NCBI RefSeq assembly: GCF_000189255.1
Contig: NZ_AEVS01000014.1
Span: forward strand, 1-64,000
Direction of reading: 5' to 3'
Length of the DNA stretch: 64,000 nt
Origin: Vibrio brasiliensis LMG 20546
Lineage (GTDB): Bacteria > Pseudomonadota > Gammaproteobacteria > Enterobacterales > Vibrionaceae
The position numbers and the translations under genes are program-made. Below are positions 56,862-64,000 of the stretch, piece by piece; position 1 is the stretch's first letter; every line of letters begins with the position of its first letter. The notes under the pieces were generated by a model. That model worked only from the letters and a program-made list of their open reading frames with translations, did not search any database and was not told where the DNA came from.

Positions 56862-57017
56862 GGTAAGAATCCTTTTGTTTCATTATTACTATTTTAGCTA
56901 ATCTTGGCTTGCTTATCGTTTGAGCGCGGTTGAGCGAATTCGATGTTTGGCAGCTGCTGATTGGTGTAGTCCCTATTTACACAGTTTAATTTTGCATAAA
57001 TAGCTACATTCGAAAAT

Positions 57018-57027
57018 AAACGAACAT
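57018..57027 (-). promoter_or_regulatory. GlpR-like half-site upstream of glpK
   Basis: AAACGAACAT, the exact complement of the half-site ATGTTCGTTT, about 157 bp before glpK. The neighbouring ATTCGAAAATA resembles TTTTCGAAAATAA upstream of glpR (near 55212), so a shared operator is plausible. Inference. Confidence 0.6.
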
Positions 57028-57147
57028 TAAAAATGAGTGTTTGAGCATGAAAATGTCAATGAAATGTTATCCGAAAGAGCGAGGTGAGGTGAAGCATCTC
57101 GCTGAGAAACGGAAAAAACTGTTCGTTCGAAAGCCGGTTATGGATTG

Positions 57148-57675
57148 TTAAGATTCGCCCAGTAACACTCGATATTTGTACTCAAGCTCTTCCAGCGCAA
57201 GTTCCATATCAGGCACCTCTTTGCTTAAGTGACTGATCAGAGTCATGAAGTAACAATCTAGGATCACTGGCATTTTATTGATCACTGAAGCAGGAAGGAT
57301 AGTGGTCTCGAACAGAGACTGATTGAAAGACTGGTAGTAATCCATGTCCCAGATTACTTCTTTAAGTAATGCTCGGCTGAGATTGATATTCGCAAAGTAA
57401 TAGCCGTAGTAAGTTCGCGCAAACTGCATGCCTAGCTCAAGAGCATCCTGAGAAGGTGAGCTTAATGCTTGTTGTGAAAGCTCTGCGAGTTGGCTCAACA
57501 TTCCTTCACGCAGAATAGCTAGTTTGGTGTCAAAGTGACTAAATACTGTGCCGTCAGCCACCCCTGCATGACGAGCTATCTGACGAGTTGATGTTTCTTG
57601 ATAACCTTGTGTTTCAAATAGTTGCCATGCTGCAGTGAGAATCTTTTGTCTTGTTTGCTCTCGTTTACTCATCAT
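57148..57675 (-). CDS. TetR-family transcriptional regulator
   Basis: A 175-residue repressor with an N-terminal TetR HTH: ILTAAWQLFETQGYQETSTR, then QIARHAGVADGTVFSHFDTK. The C-terminal ligand domain shows no recognisable specificity. It is divergent from a two-gene operon whose promoter carries two copies of a palindrome of the size TetR proteins bind, so it very likely represses that operon. Either of the two adjacent ATG codons (57675 or 57672) could be the start. Confidence 0.88.
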   Translation of the reverse strand: MMSKREQTRQKILTAAWQLFETQGYQETSTRQIARHAGVADGTVFSHFDTKLAILREGMLSQLAELSQQALSSPSQDALELGMQFARTYYGYYFANINLSRALLKEVIWDMDYYQSFNQSLFETTILPASVINKMPVILDCYFMTLISHLSKEVPDMELALEELEYKYRVLLGES

Positions 57676-57733
57676 TGTCTCAGCTTTAAACCTTACCTGT
57701 TAATCATACGCTTTGGCAGATAATTTGACAAAC

Positions 57734-57767
57734 TGAGCGCGCTCATTTATAAAATTGAGCGTGCTCA
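57734..57767. promoter_or_regulatory. Two phased palindromic operators (likely TetR sites)
   Basis: TGAGCGCGCTCA at 57734-57745 (perfect) and TGAGCGTGCTCA at 57756-57767 (one central mismatch), both followed by TTT. Their centres are 22 bp apart, two helical turns, so dimers would sit on the same face. They lie just before the first gene of the two-gene operon and overlap its probable promoter. Confidence 0.75.
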
Positions 57768-57791
57768 TTTTTATAAATATTAAGGTCTGCT

Positions 57792-57989
57792 ATGGAAAGT
57801 ATAATTCGAACTCCCGTCATTCAGTTATGTCGTTGGCTGATATTCATCCCAGGGCTTTTTTGTTTCTCTTACCTGTTACGGCCGTTACTTATGATGATCT
57901 TAATTCCTGGCGCATTGGCCTTTTTAGCCGTTATTGGCGGTAAAGAAATACGAAGTGCACTAAAACAGATGATCAAGGACCTGATATGA
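57792..57989 (+). CDS. Small membrane protein upstream of DUF2867
   Basis: A 65-residue protein with two hydrophobic segments (about 13-31 and 33-47) and a basic tail ending in RSALKQMIKDLI. I do not recognise a family. AAGG precedes the ATG. It overlaps the DUF2867 gene by 4 bp, so the two are translationally coupled and share control by the divergent TetR regulator. A membrane partner or modulator of the DUF2867 protein is a guess. Confidence 0.72.
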   Translation: MESIIRTPVIQLCRWLIFIPGLFCFSYLLRPLLMMILIPGALAFLAVIGGKEIRSALKQMIKDLI

Positions 57990-58489
57990 GTAAGCTGGTT
58001 TGTGGAGGAGTGCCTGCTCATAGCCAACTCAGTGGTCGCCAAAACAAAAGAGGCTTTAGCGACAGCCTGAGCTTTTCACTTGACGATCCGAACCTAAGTC
58101 CAGCGCAAGTGTATGTGATTATATTTGGTCAGTTACCAGCGGTTGTTACCGCCATGATGGCGTTGAGAAACCGGCTTGTACGGCCGTTAGGCTTTGCCGT
58201 TTCGTCTGAGCCAAAGGTACTGAGCGTAGAGCTGTTGGAGCAAGGGAAATCAGACGGACTTCATCAGGTCGAGTGGCTATCAGATGAGGAAATAATCTGC
58301 ACAACGCAGGACAGACATATGCAGGTGAGCTTGTCGTTACTCAAAAGCGGTGAAGGTCAGTTTACCTTATCGACTTTGGTGAATACCCACACCTGGATAG
58401 GCTACGGTTATCTACTGGTGATTATTCCTTTTCACAAAGTGATCGCATTAGCGAGCGTTCGCAGCGCGATAAAACGAGCGAAAAGGTAA
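57986..58489 (+). CDS. DUF2867-family protein
   Basis: A 167-residue protein of the DUF2867 type, judged from its general layout: GFSDSLSFSLDDPNLSPAQV, then NRLVRPLGF, a beta-rich middle and a hydrophobic stretch GYGYLLVIIPFHKVIALASV at 138-157. Its biochemical role is unknown. It overlaps the small membrane gene (ATGA) and is followed by the dapD terminator, which lies convergently. Confidence 0.75.
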   Translation: MSKLVCGGVPAHSQLSGRQNKRGFSDSLSFSLDDPNLSPAQVYVIIFGQLPAVVTAMMALRNRLVRPLGFAVSSEPKVLSVELLEQGKSDGLHQVEWLSDEEIICTTQDRHMQVSLSLLKSGEGQFTLSTLVNTHTWIGYGYLLVIIPFHKVIALASVRSAIKRAKR

Positions 58490-58505
58490 TCAGGTGGAAA
58501 CAAAA

Positions 58506-58529
58506 AAGCCGAGCAACAGTGCCCGGCTT
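58506..58529 (-). terminator. Terminator of dapD
   Basis: AAGCCG and CGGCTT pair, with an A-C mismatch and two more pairs inside. TTTTTTGTTT follows on the minus strand. It lies 19 bases after the dapD stop and may also stop the converging DUF2867 gene. Confidence 0.82.
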
Positions 58530-58547
58530 AATTAGTTTCGGCTGTGG

Positions 58548-59579
58548 TTAGTTGTTGCTGTGTAGCTCTGAGTTCAGTTCTACCGCAGACTTGTTAGCCA
58601 GACATTCGATTTGACCTGTCACTGAGTTGCGACGGAACAGTAAGTCAGATACGCCAGCCAGATCACGTGCTTTAACCACTTCCACTTCTTGGCCTGATGA
58701 ATCTAGCATGCGTACTTTAGAACCAGCCGTTACATATAGACCAGATTCAACAGTACAACGATCGCCTAGAGGGAAACCAAGACCAGCGTTTGCACCTAGC
58801 AGTGAGTTTTCACCGATAGATACAACAACAGTACCGCCACCTGATAGTGTACCCATGATTGAAGCACCACCACCAATATCTGAACCGTTGCCGACAACAA
58901 CACCAGCAGAGATACGACCTTCAACCATGCTTACGCCAGTAGTACCTGCGTTGAAGTTGATGAAGCCTTCGTGCATAACCGTTGTGCCTTCACCAACATG
59001 TGCGCCAAGACGTACGCGGGATGTATCAGCAATACGAATACCAGCAGGAACCACGTAATCAACCATTTTTGGAAACTTGTCTACACAGTCTACAGAGAGT
59101 GAGCGACCCGCAAGACGCGCTTCAATCTGACGGTCAGCCAGTTCTGGCAGATCGATAGGGCCTTCGTTAGTCCATGCGATGTTGTGTAGTAGACCGAAGA
59201 TACCGTCAAGTACAGTGCCGTGCGGTTGAACCAGACGGTTAGAGATAAGTTGTAGCTTAAGGAAACCTTCAGCAACTGAAGCTGGTTTTTCGTCACTAGC
59301 CAGAACAACAAGAACGAGAGGCTGAGAAGACTCAGCGGCTTTAGCTGCAAAAGAAGCGTTCGCTACATCACCATTAGCTTCAAATGCACCAGCAAGTTCA
59401 GCGCTTTGAGCAGCAGAGATTTCGATAGCTTGGTTACCTTGCTCGTAACCAGCAACTTTAGCTACAGCTTCAACCAGTGCGTCTGCTGGGTTAAGAACTG
59501 GGTTAGGGAAAAATGCTTCGATGATTTTTCCATCACGGTTTTTCGTTGCCGTACCAAAGGCTAGAGAAAAGTAAGCCAT
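58548..59579 (-). CDS. dapD: Tetrahydrodipicolinate N-succinyltransferase DapD
   Basis: A 343-residue acyltransferase of the lysine and meso-diaminopimelate pathway. It is the longer form found in Pseudomonas and vibrios, not the 274-residue E. coli type. The left-handed beta-helix repeats are clear: VRLGAHVGEGTTVMHEGFIN, GVVVGNGSDIGGGASIMGTL, SIGENSLLGANAGLGFPLGD. It uses succinyl-CoA. GGAGA precedes the ATG. Single-gene unit. Confidence 0.93.
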   Translation of the reverse strand: MAYFSLAFGTATKNRDGKIIEAFFPNPVLNPADALVEAVAKVAGYEQGNQAIEISAAQSAELAGAFEANGDVANASFAAKAAESSQPLVLVVLASDEKPASVAEGFLKLQLISNRLVQPHGTVLDGIFGLLHNIAWTNEGPIDLPELADRQIEARLAGRSLSVDCVDKFPKMVDYVVPAGIRIADTSRVRLGAHVGEGTTVMHEGFINFNAGTTGVSMVEGRISAGVVVGNGSDIGGGASIMGTLSGGGTVVVSIGENSLLGANAGLGFPLGDRCTVESGLYVTAGSKVRMLDSSGQEVEVVKARDLAGVSDLLFRRNSVTGQIECLANKSAVELNSELHSNN

Positions 59580-59790
59580 TTTAAATCTCCATGTTTGTAT
59601 TCATCTAGAACGAGCCATCATGCTCAGTCTCAAATTAAGTTAGATTCATCATAAAGAGAGCGCTTTAGACTTTAAAGGGTGGAATCCGAGAAAGTCTGTA
59701 AGACGATATTTTTTGTCTCTTTAGAGATATGTTTGTCTGTTAAGAAATGTTGTGTTTGTTTAGTTTGCGCTGGTGTTAACCCTATCAAAT

Positions 59791-60432
59791 TCAGATAAAT
59801 AGGGCCTTGTACGCTTGCTCGACACCTTCGATGAGCATTTGTGTACCGATGACCGCCAGAATCAATCCCATCATTCTGGTTATCACATTTAAGGCACTAG
59901 GGCCGACGGCCTTGACAAAGCGTTCACCAAAAACAAAAAGGACATAGGTCAGTGCACACAATAGTCCGAAAGCGATGATAGTAATGACGGTTTCATAAAT
60001 CCCGCCAGTTGTAGCAAAGTTCATTGCGGTAGCTATGGTGCCTGGACCGGCTAAGATTGGCATTGCCAATGGTGACACAGCAATACTCAACGCTGCGTCT
60101 TTCTGAGCGTCAGAATTCACTTTCTCTTTGGTTGTGCTATGAGTCGAGTCCCCTTGTAGCATATGGAAACCAATCAGAAACACGAGTATCCCGCCGGTAA
60201 TACGTAGTGCATAGAGGGTGATGCCAAACAGATCGAAAATGACTTTTCCTGATATGGCAAAAGTTGACACGATGAGGAATGCAATCAGAACCGAGCGAAA
60301 GGCGACCGACTTGATGGTCTCCCGATCGTTGCCATTGGTTAGGCTAAGAAAGATTGGCGTATTCGCGACAGGATTCATGATCGCAAAAAAGCCCATAAAG
60401 ACCGTAATGGTATGAATAATCAGCTCTTTCAT
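59791..60432 (-). CDS. MarC-family inner-membrane protein
   Basis: A 213-residue membrane protein with six helices of the MarC/UPF0056 family (AIMNPVANTPIFLSLTNG, RITGGILVFLIGFHML, SPLAMPILAGPGTIATAM). Its function is not established; earlier links to antibiotic resistance for MarC were not upheld. AAGGAT precedes the ATG. Confidence 0.88.
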   Translation of the reverse strand: MKELIIHTITVFMGFFAIMNPVANTPIFLSLTNGNDRETIKSVAFRSVLIAFLIVSTFAISGKVIFDLFGITLYALRITGGILVFLIGFHMLQGDSTHSTTKEKVNSDAQKDAALSIAVSPLAMPILAGPGTIATAMNFATTGGIYETVITIIAFGLLCALTYVLFVFGERFVKAVGPSALNVITRMMGLILAVIGTQMLIEGVEQAYKALFI

Positions 60433-60596
60433 ATTAATCCTTTAATAAAAATATCGAAGGTCATTTTGCTTATTGTACCGCCTAGATACTAAATCAAGAG
60501 TGACTAAAAAACAGCCTGTTTGTCGGTGAGTCGCACAATTGAGCGCTAACATCTCGTAGATAAGCCGTGGATTTAAAATACGGCGATACAAAAAGA

Positions 60597-60622
60597 AAAC
60601 CCAAAGCATAAGCTTTGGGTTT
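60597..60622 (-). terminator. Terminator downstream of prx2
   Basis: AAACCCAAAGC and GCTTTGGGTTT pair around an ATAA loop, followed by TTCTTTTTG on the minus strand. It lies 108 bases beyond the prx2 stop, leaving a long 3' untranslated region containing another hairpin (CATACCC / GGGTATG at 60696-60717). Confidence 0.85.
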
Positions 60623-60720
60623 CGATTAAGACTTTACTTATAACTGATTGGCGTGCCGCGCTTTGCGCTGTGCTTTTATATACTTACCAACCGTACATAC
60701 CCGTGAGCTTGGGTATGGTT

Positions 60721-60740
60721 AAACAAGTAATTACTTGTTT
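60721..60740. repeat. 20-bp perfect palindrome over the prx2 stop codon
   Basis: AAACAAGTAATTACTTGTTT is its own complement throughout. It contains the last codons and TAA stop of prx2 (stop complement at 60731-60733). Seen directly. It could be a protein-binding site or a weak hairpin. Confidence 0.8.
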
Positions 60741-61339
60741 AGGTCTTCTGCGTGCTCAGATAGGAACGCTGCAACACCCTTAGGAGATGCGTCCATACCT
60801 GCTTTACCTTCTTCCCACTGTGCTGGACATACTTCACCGTTCTTCTGGTGGAAGTTTAGTGCGTCAACCATGCGTAGCATTTCGTCGATGTTACGGCCTA
60901 GTGGTAGGTCGTTAACTACTTGGTGACGTACAAGACCGTCTTCGTCGATTAGGAAAGAACCACGGAAAGCAACGCCTGCTTCTGGGTGCTCAACGTCGTA
61001 AGCTTTACAGATTTCGTGCTTAACGTCAGCAACTAGTGGGTACTTAACTTGACCGATACCGCCATCTTCGATAGCAGTGTTACGCCATGCGTTGTGAGAG
61101 AACTGAGAATCGATAGAAACACCGATTACTTCAACACCTTTAGCTTGGAAATCAGCTAGACGGTTGTCGAAAGCGATTAGCTCAGATGGGCAAACGAAAG
61201 TGAAATCTAGTGGGTAGAAGAAAACAACCGCTTTCTTACCTTTAGTGAACTCTGCAAAGTTGAAGTTATCAACGATTTCACCGTTACCTAGAACAGCTGC
61301 AGCAGTAAAATCTGGGGCTTGACGACCTACTAGTACCAT
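60731..61339 (-). CDS. prx2: Typical 2-Cys peroxiredoxin (Prx2, AhpC/Prx1 type)
   Basis: A 202-residue peroxidase. The peroxidatic Cys50 is in DFTFVCPSEL and the resolving Cys171 in EVCPAQW, as in typical 2-Cys peroxiredoxins. The start MVLVGRQAPDF at 61339 is placed by AGGAG seven bases upstream; the frame stays open further up but that is leader sequence. It reduces hydrogen peroxide and organic peroxides in the cytoplasm. It is divergent from an OxyR2-type regulator, the arrangement described for Vibrio vulnificus prx2/oxyR2. Confidence 0.92.
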   Translation of the reverse strand: MVLVGRQAPDFTAAAVLGNGEIVDNFNFAEFTKGKKAVVFFYPLDFTFVCPSELIAFDNRLADFQAKGVEVIGVSIDSQFSHNAWRNTAIEDGGIGQVKYPLVADVKHEICKAYDVEHPEAGVAFRGSFLIDEDGLVRHQVVNDLPLGRNIDEMLRMVDALNFHQKNGEVCPAQWEEGKAGMDASPKGVAAFLSEHAEDLNK

Positions 61340-61538
61340 TTTTTTGCTCCTAAAATATATGGTTAGTTCCAAACCAAGATAAGTGTTTTTGGTTTGGTCC
61401 GTGTTTGTACGGGACAAACTATAGTACACATTGTAGTATGTAAAAAAGCGAATTAAATAGATTAAGTTAATCGAAAAAAGCGATAAATTGGTTTTTATTA
61501 ACTTGGTCAATATCCAGTCAAAAGTTATAGATAAATCT

Positions 61539-62444
61539 ATGAATAAGTGGCCCAGCCTCAAACAGTTACACTACCTCATTACCTTACATGAAACTCGTCA
61601 TTTCAGTGATGCCGCAGAGAAGTGTTTTGTCAGCCAATCTACCTTAAGTAAAGGTATCCAAAACCTTGAAGAGCTGATTGGTTGTCCTTTATATGAGAAG
61701 AAAGATAAGAAAAGTCCGCTAGTCTTTACCCTGGCGGGGGAGCAAGTGGTTCAGCAAGGACGTGAGCTATTAGCCAAAGGGCAAGATCTGGTCGAACTTG
61801 GCCGTTTGTGTCAGGGGGACGAAATGGAAGGGCAGTTACGCGTTGGTTGTATCCCTACCATTGCTCCTTTTTTGCTTTGTGATTTAGTTCAGGAGGTAAA
61901 CCGCCGTTTCCCACAACTGAACTTACTATTAAGAGAAGACACTACAACCAATTTGCTTGATGCATTGCGTCATGGTGAGCTGGATGTGTTGATCCTCGCT
62001 TTACCAGTGGACATTTTAGGTATGGATAGCCGAATCGTTGGCAATGACCCGTTCCGGATGATCATTAGTCAAAATCAGGCAGACGCGATTCAAACTCCGA
62101 TCAAGTATGCTGATTTACCCAACGAATTCGTTTTTCTGTTAGAAAAAGAGCACTGTTTAACAGAACACGCGGTGTCTGCTTGTCAATTAACAGATAAAGA
62201 GAAGATTAACCCGTTCTCTGCCACCAGTTTACATACCTTAGTGCAGATGGTCGCTAATGGTATGGGGACTACCTTTATTCCCCAAATGGCGATCGATCAT
62301 GGCTTGATTGATAATCAGAATCTGGTTGTTGTCGATGCTCCCGGACAACAGGCTCACCGCCATATAGGTCTGGTTTGGCGACCTAGTTCGTCGCGTGTAA
62401 ACACTTTTAATCAATTAGCGGATGTAGTGTCAGAGCTACTTTAG
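61539..62444 (+). CDS. oxyR2: OxyR2-type LysR peroxide sensor
   Basis: A 301-residue LysR regulator. The HTH is HFSDAAEKCFVSQSTLSKGI. Counting from ATG 61539, the redox cysteines are Cys206 (KEHCLTEH) and Cys215 (VSACQL), and residue 204 is Glu. These positions agree with V. vulnificus OxyR2, in which Glu204 and Cys206 were reported to give unusual sensitivity to peroxide. It should activate prx2, its divergent neighbour. The start has no good ribosome site; an in-frame ATG at 61488 is also possible. Confidence 0.9.
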   Translation: MNKWPSLKQLHYLITLHETRHFSDAAEKCFVSQSTLSKGIQNLEELIGCPLYEKKDKKSPLVFTLAGEQVVQQGRELLAKGQDLVELGRLCQGDEMEGQLRVGCIPTIAPFLLCDLVQEVNRRFPQLNLLLREDTTTNLLDALRHGELDVLILALPVDILGMDSRIVGNDPFRMIISQNQADAIQTPIKYADLPNEFVFLLEKEHCLTEHAVSACQLTDKEKINPFSATSLHTLVQMVANGMGTTFIPQMAIDHGLIDNQNLVVVDAPGQQAHRHIGLVWRPSSSRVNTFNQLADVVSELL

Positions 62445-62479
62445 CGATAAGTATTAGTCGAAGAAATCGATTTCGCCTT

Positions 62480-62509
62480 AAAAAGCACACTAGTTTTAGT
62501 GTGCTTTTT
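62480..62509 (+). terminator. Terminator of oxyR2
   Basis: AAAAAGCACACT and AGTGTGCTTTTT pair around an AGTTTT loop, with the T-run built into the stem end. It starts 35 bases after the oxyR2 stop. Confidence 0.9.
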
Positions 62510-62537
62510 AGCATTTTATCCTGTTGGTAAACTTTAT

Positions 62538-62610
62538 CTTGTAAAATTTTACAAGTAAATTTTGATGAAGCTTTCATTAAATTGTGAAATTTCACAGTGT
62601 GAATTTTACA
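62538..62610. repeat. Three related palindromes upstream of aceB
   Basis: CTTGTAAAATTTTACAAG (62538-62555) and TGTGAAATTTCACA (62583-62596) are perfect inverted repeats; TGTGAATTTTACA (62598-62610) is a similar imperfect one. All share the form TGTRAA-TTTYACA without the six-base spacer of CRP or TyrR sites. The binding protein is not recognised. Confidence 0.7.
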
Positions 62611-62738
62611 ACTCCTAATTTTTTGACTGTTTGATAATCCGATTGCATATCTCGTCTACCCCCAATGACATAAGGGATTAACCCTTCCTGCTTAAAATTA
62701 AACGCGCGTTTGAAACGATTTTACAGTGCCAATTTCAC

Positions 62739-62753
62739 TGTAATTTAATTACG
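62739..62753. promoter_or_regulatory. HexR-like binding site upstream of aceB
   Basis: TGTAATTTAATTACG agrees with the HexR consensus TGTAATTAAATTACA, as I recall it from work on Shewanella, at 13 of 15 bases. HexR responds to 2-keto-3-deoxy-6-phosphogluconate and is reported to act on central carbon genes including the glyoxylate shunt. It lies about 410 bp before aceB. Confidence 0.6.
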
Positions 62754-63162
62754 TAACTACTTACGTTTTTAGGGTGGAAAGTACGCCTTTTAGTGGTGCG
62801 GAATAAAACTTCGAATTTAACGTTTTGTTTACTTTAGGACTTTTACTCTACTCATGTTTGGTATAGCTTAAATGCAGGCCTAGTAAGACTTATGTCTAGA
62901 TTGAAAAGAGTGTTTTGCTCAGTCAATCTAACAGCCAACAAAACAAGAAACCTCATCAGGGAATGGTCATTTAGGAAGTTTGATTGTTGTTTGATAGTTA
63001 CAAATGTAAGCAAGAGAGATTGTGAACCAATCGAATTGATACAGAGGTGGAGTTGGACAGTGGCAATCACTTACGAGCTCATCAGAAGCGTTCGAAGTGC
63101 CAGATAAGTTCAACCAGCCAACTAACGGTTTCATATACAGCAGGATATTTGAGGAAGAAATT

Positions 63163-64000
63163 ATGCTTGCCAACACACCAGAAAGAGATAAAACAACAGT
63201 AGAAGCCCAAGAAACCCTACTTAAAGAAGGCATGCTTGATGTCACTGGTACCCTTTCACCAGAGCATCAGGCGATTTTCCCTGTTGAAGCCCAAACCTTC
63301 TTATCTCTGCTGTGTGCAAAGTTCGCTGGTCGAGTTGATGAACTGCTCGCTGCTCGTGAGGAGAAGCAGGCGCGCATTGACGCAGGTGAACTGCCGGATT
63401 TCCTAGAAGATACGCAAGATATCAGAGAAGGAAGCTGGAAAATTCAAGGGATCCCTAAAGATCTTCAGGACCGTCGCGTTGAAATCACAGGTCCAACAGA
63501 CCGCAAAATGGTGATAAATGCACTGAACGCTAATGTAAAAGTGTTTATGGCTGATTTTGAAGACTCTTTAGCTCCAGCTTGGGACAAGGTACTTGACGGC
63601 CAGATTAACTTGCGTGATGCAGTAAATGGCGACATTAGCTATGACAACCCGGTTAATGGCAAGCACTACCAACTGGAAGAAGATCCTGCGGTTCTAATCT
63701 GTCGTGTACGTGGACTACATCTAAAAGAAAAGCACGTTACCTTTAACGGTCAGGTTATCCCTGGGGCCCTGTTTGACTTTGCGCTTTACTTTTACAACAA
63801 CTACTCAAACTTGTTGCGAAAAGGCAGCGGCCCTTATTTTTACATTCCTAAGCTTCAGTCTCATACCGAAGCAAAATGGTGGAGTGAAGTATTCCACTTT
63901 ACCGAAGATTACTTTGGTCTCGACACCGGAACCATTAAGGCAACAGTACTGATTGAAACGTTGCCAGCAGTGTTTGAAATGGACGAAATCCTATTCTCAC
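63163..64000 (+). CDS. aceB: Malate synthase A AceB (5' part, cut by window end)
   Basis: The first 279 codons of a malate synthase; the frame is open to the window edge. LSPEHQAIFPVEAQTFLSLL is the family's N-terminal region, RRVEITGPTDRKMVINALN and VFMADFEDSLAPAWDKV the start of the barrel, and YFYIPKLQSHTEAKWW follows; ATVLIETLPAVFEMDEIL continues to the edge. It condenses glyoxylate with acetyl-CoA in the glyoxylate shunt. GAGGAAG precedes the ATG. aceA would be expected next, outside the window. Confidence 0.93.
   Translation, partial: MLANTPERDKTTVEAQETLLKEGMLDVTGTLSPEHQAIFPVEAQTFLSLLCAKFAGRVDELLAAREEKQARIDAGELPDFLEDTQDIREGSWKIQGIPKDLQDRRVEITGPTDRKMVINALNANVKVFMADFEDSLAPAWDKVLDGQINLRDAVNGDISYDNPVNGKHYQLEEDPAVLICRVRGLHLKEKHVTFNGQVIPGALFDFALYFYNNYSNLLRKGSGPYFYIPKLQSHTEAKWWSEVFHFTEDYFGLDTGTIKATVLIETLPAVFEMDEILFS

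Larger units (their letters stand above)
62511..63162 (+). promoter_or_regulatory. Long upstream region of aceB
   Basis: About 650 bp between the oxyR2 terminator and aceB. It contains three related palindromes (62538-62610), AAACGCGCGTTT at 62700-62711, and a HexR-like site at 62739-62753. The part from 62890 to 63107 stays open in one frame, but the predicted peptide has no ribosome site and looks unlike a protein. It may hold a leader RNA. Confidence 0.6.

Noticed and set aside
58627-59058. 143-codon open frame antisense to dapD
   Set aside because: Its Pro/Ser/Thr-rich translation mirrors the Gly/Val-rich beta-helix repeats of DapD; no ribosome site was seen.
61340-61561. Longer N-terminus for the peroxiredoxin
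   Set aside because: The extra 74 residues have no peroxiredoxin similarity, and AGGAG lies just before the ATG at 61339.
62583-62596. CRP site reading of TGTGAAATTTCACA
   Set aside because: The two half-sites are four bases apart, not six, so it does not fit CRP.
62892-63107. 71-codon open frame upstream of aceB
   Set aside because: No ribosome site, odd composition and no recognisable features; more likely leader DNA.

Overview
The window looks like chromosomal DNA of a Vibrio-type gammaproteobacterium. This rests on gene content: a complete Tad pilus locus, an OxyR2/2-Cys peroxiredoxin pair, the long form of DapD, a glpK-glpR-glpD cluster, a GalR/GalS-like regulator and an aceB gene preceded by a HexR-type site. 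Base composition is moderate and fairly even. No tRNA, rRNA, insertion sequence, prophage or CRISPR array was recognised. Genus-level assignment is inference; the species was not determined.

Layout. 1-4850: two GcvA-like LysR regulators flanking a DUF1127 protein, a long-chain acyl-CoA synthetase and an AraC regulator. 4850-18020: a 15-gene tad/rcp/flp operon encoding type IVc pilins, prepilin peptidase, secretin, ATPases, platform proteins and pseudopilins; it includes an extra AAA+ ATPase and a small lipoprotein of unknown role, and ends in a strong bidirectional terminator. 18039-21300: a chromate-transporter homologue, a LysR regulator divergent from it, and a PAP2-like membrane enzyme.

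21384-50040 is dominated by galactoside catabolism. An ABC sugar importer (ATPase divergent from two permeases and a binding protein) is followed by a LacZ-type beta-galactosidase and a GH36 alpha-galactosidase. A second, Ebg-type system lies on the minus strand: ebgR, an SGNH hydrolase, ebgA, ebgC and a YgjI-like permease, matching the E. coli ebg order apart from the added hydrolase. The Leloir operon galE-galT-galK-galM starts divergently from ebgR, and a GalR/GalS-like repressor lies about 2.4 kb beyond galM. Identical 14-bp palindromic boxes precede galE and the ABC importer, with a weaker copy before galR; a perfect 19-bp palindrome precedes ebgA. The simplest model is that GalR controls import and the Leloir genes while EbgR controls ebgACI, so that alpha- and beta-galactosides are imported, hydrolysed to galactose and fed into glycolysis. 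A MATE exporter, an AraC regulator and an EamA transporter sit between the two parts.

50204-64000: a stand-alone tRNA-binding domain protein, a gamma-glutamylcyclotransferase-like protein, NnrS, the glycerol-3-phosphate genes glpD, glpR and glpK (no glpF here), a TetR regulator divergent from a two-gene membrane/DUF2867 operon with two phased operators, dapD, a MarC-family protein, prx2 divergent from oxyR2, and the start of aceB behind a 650-bp leader rich in palindromes. The window ends inside aceB.

I found no clear evidence of a wholly new system. The best leads are the extra AAA+ ATPase in the tad locus, the SGNH hydrolase co-transcribed with ebgR, the palindrome array upstream of aceB, and the TetR-controlled two-gene operon.
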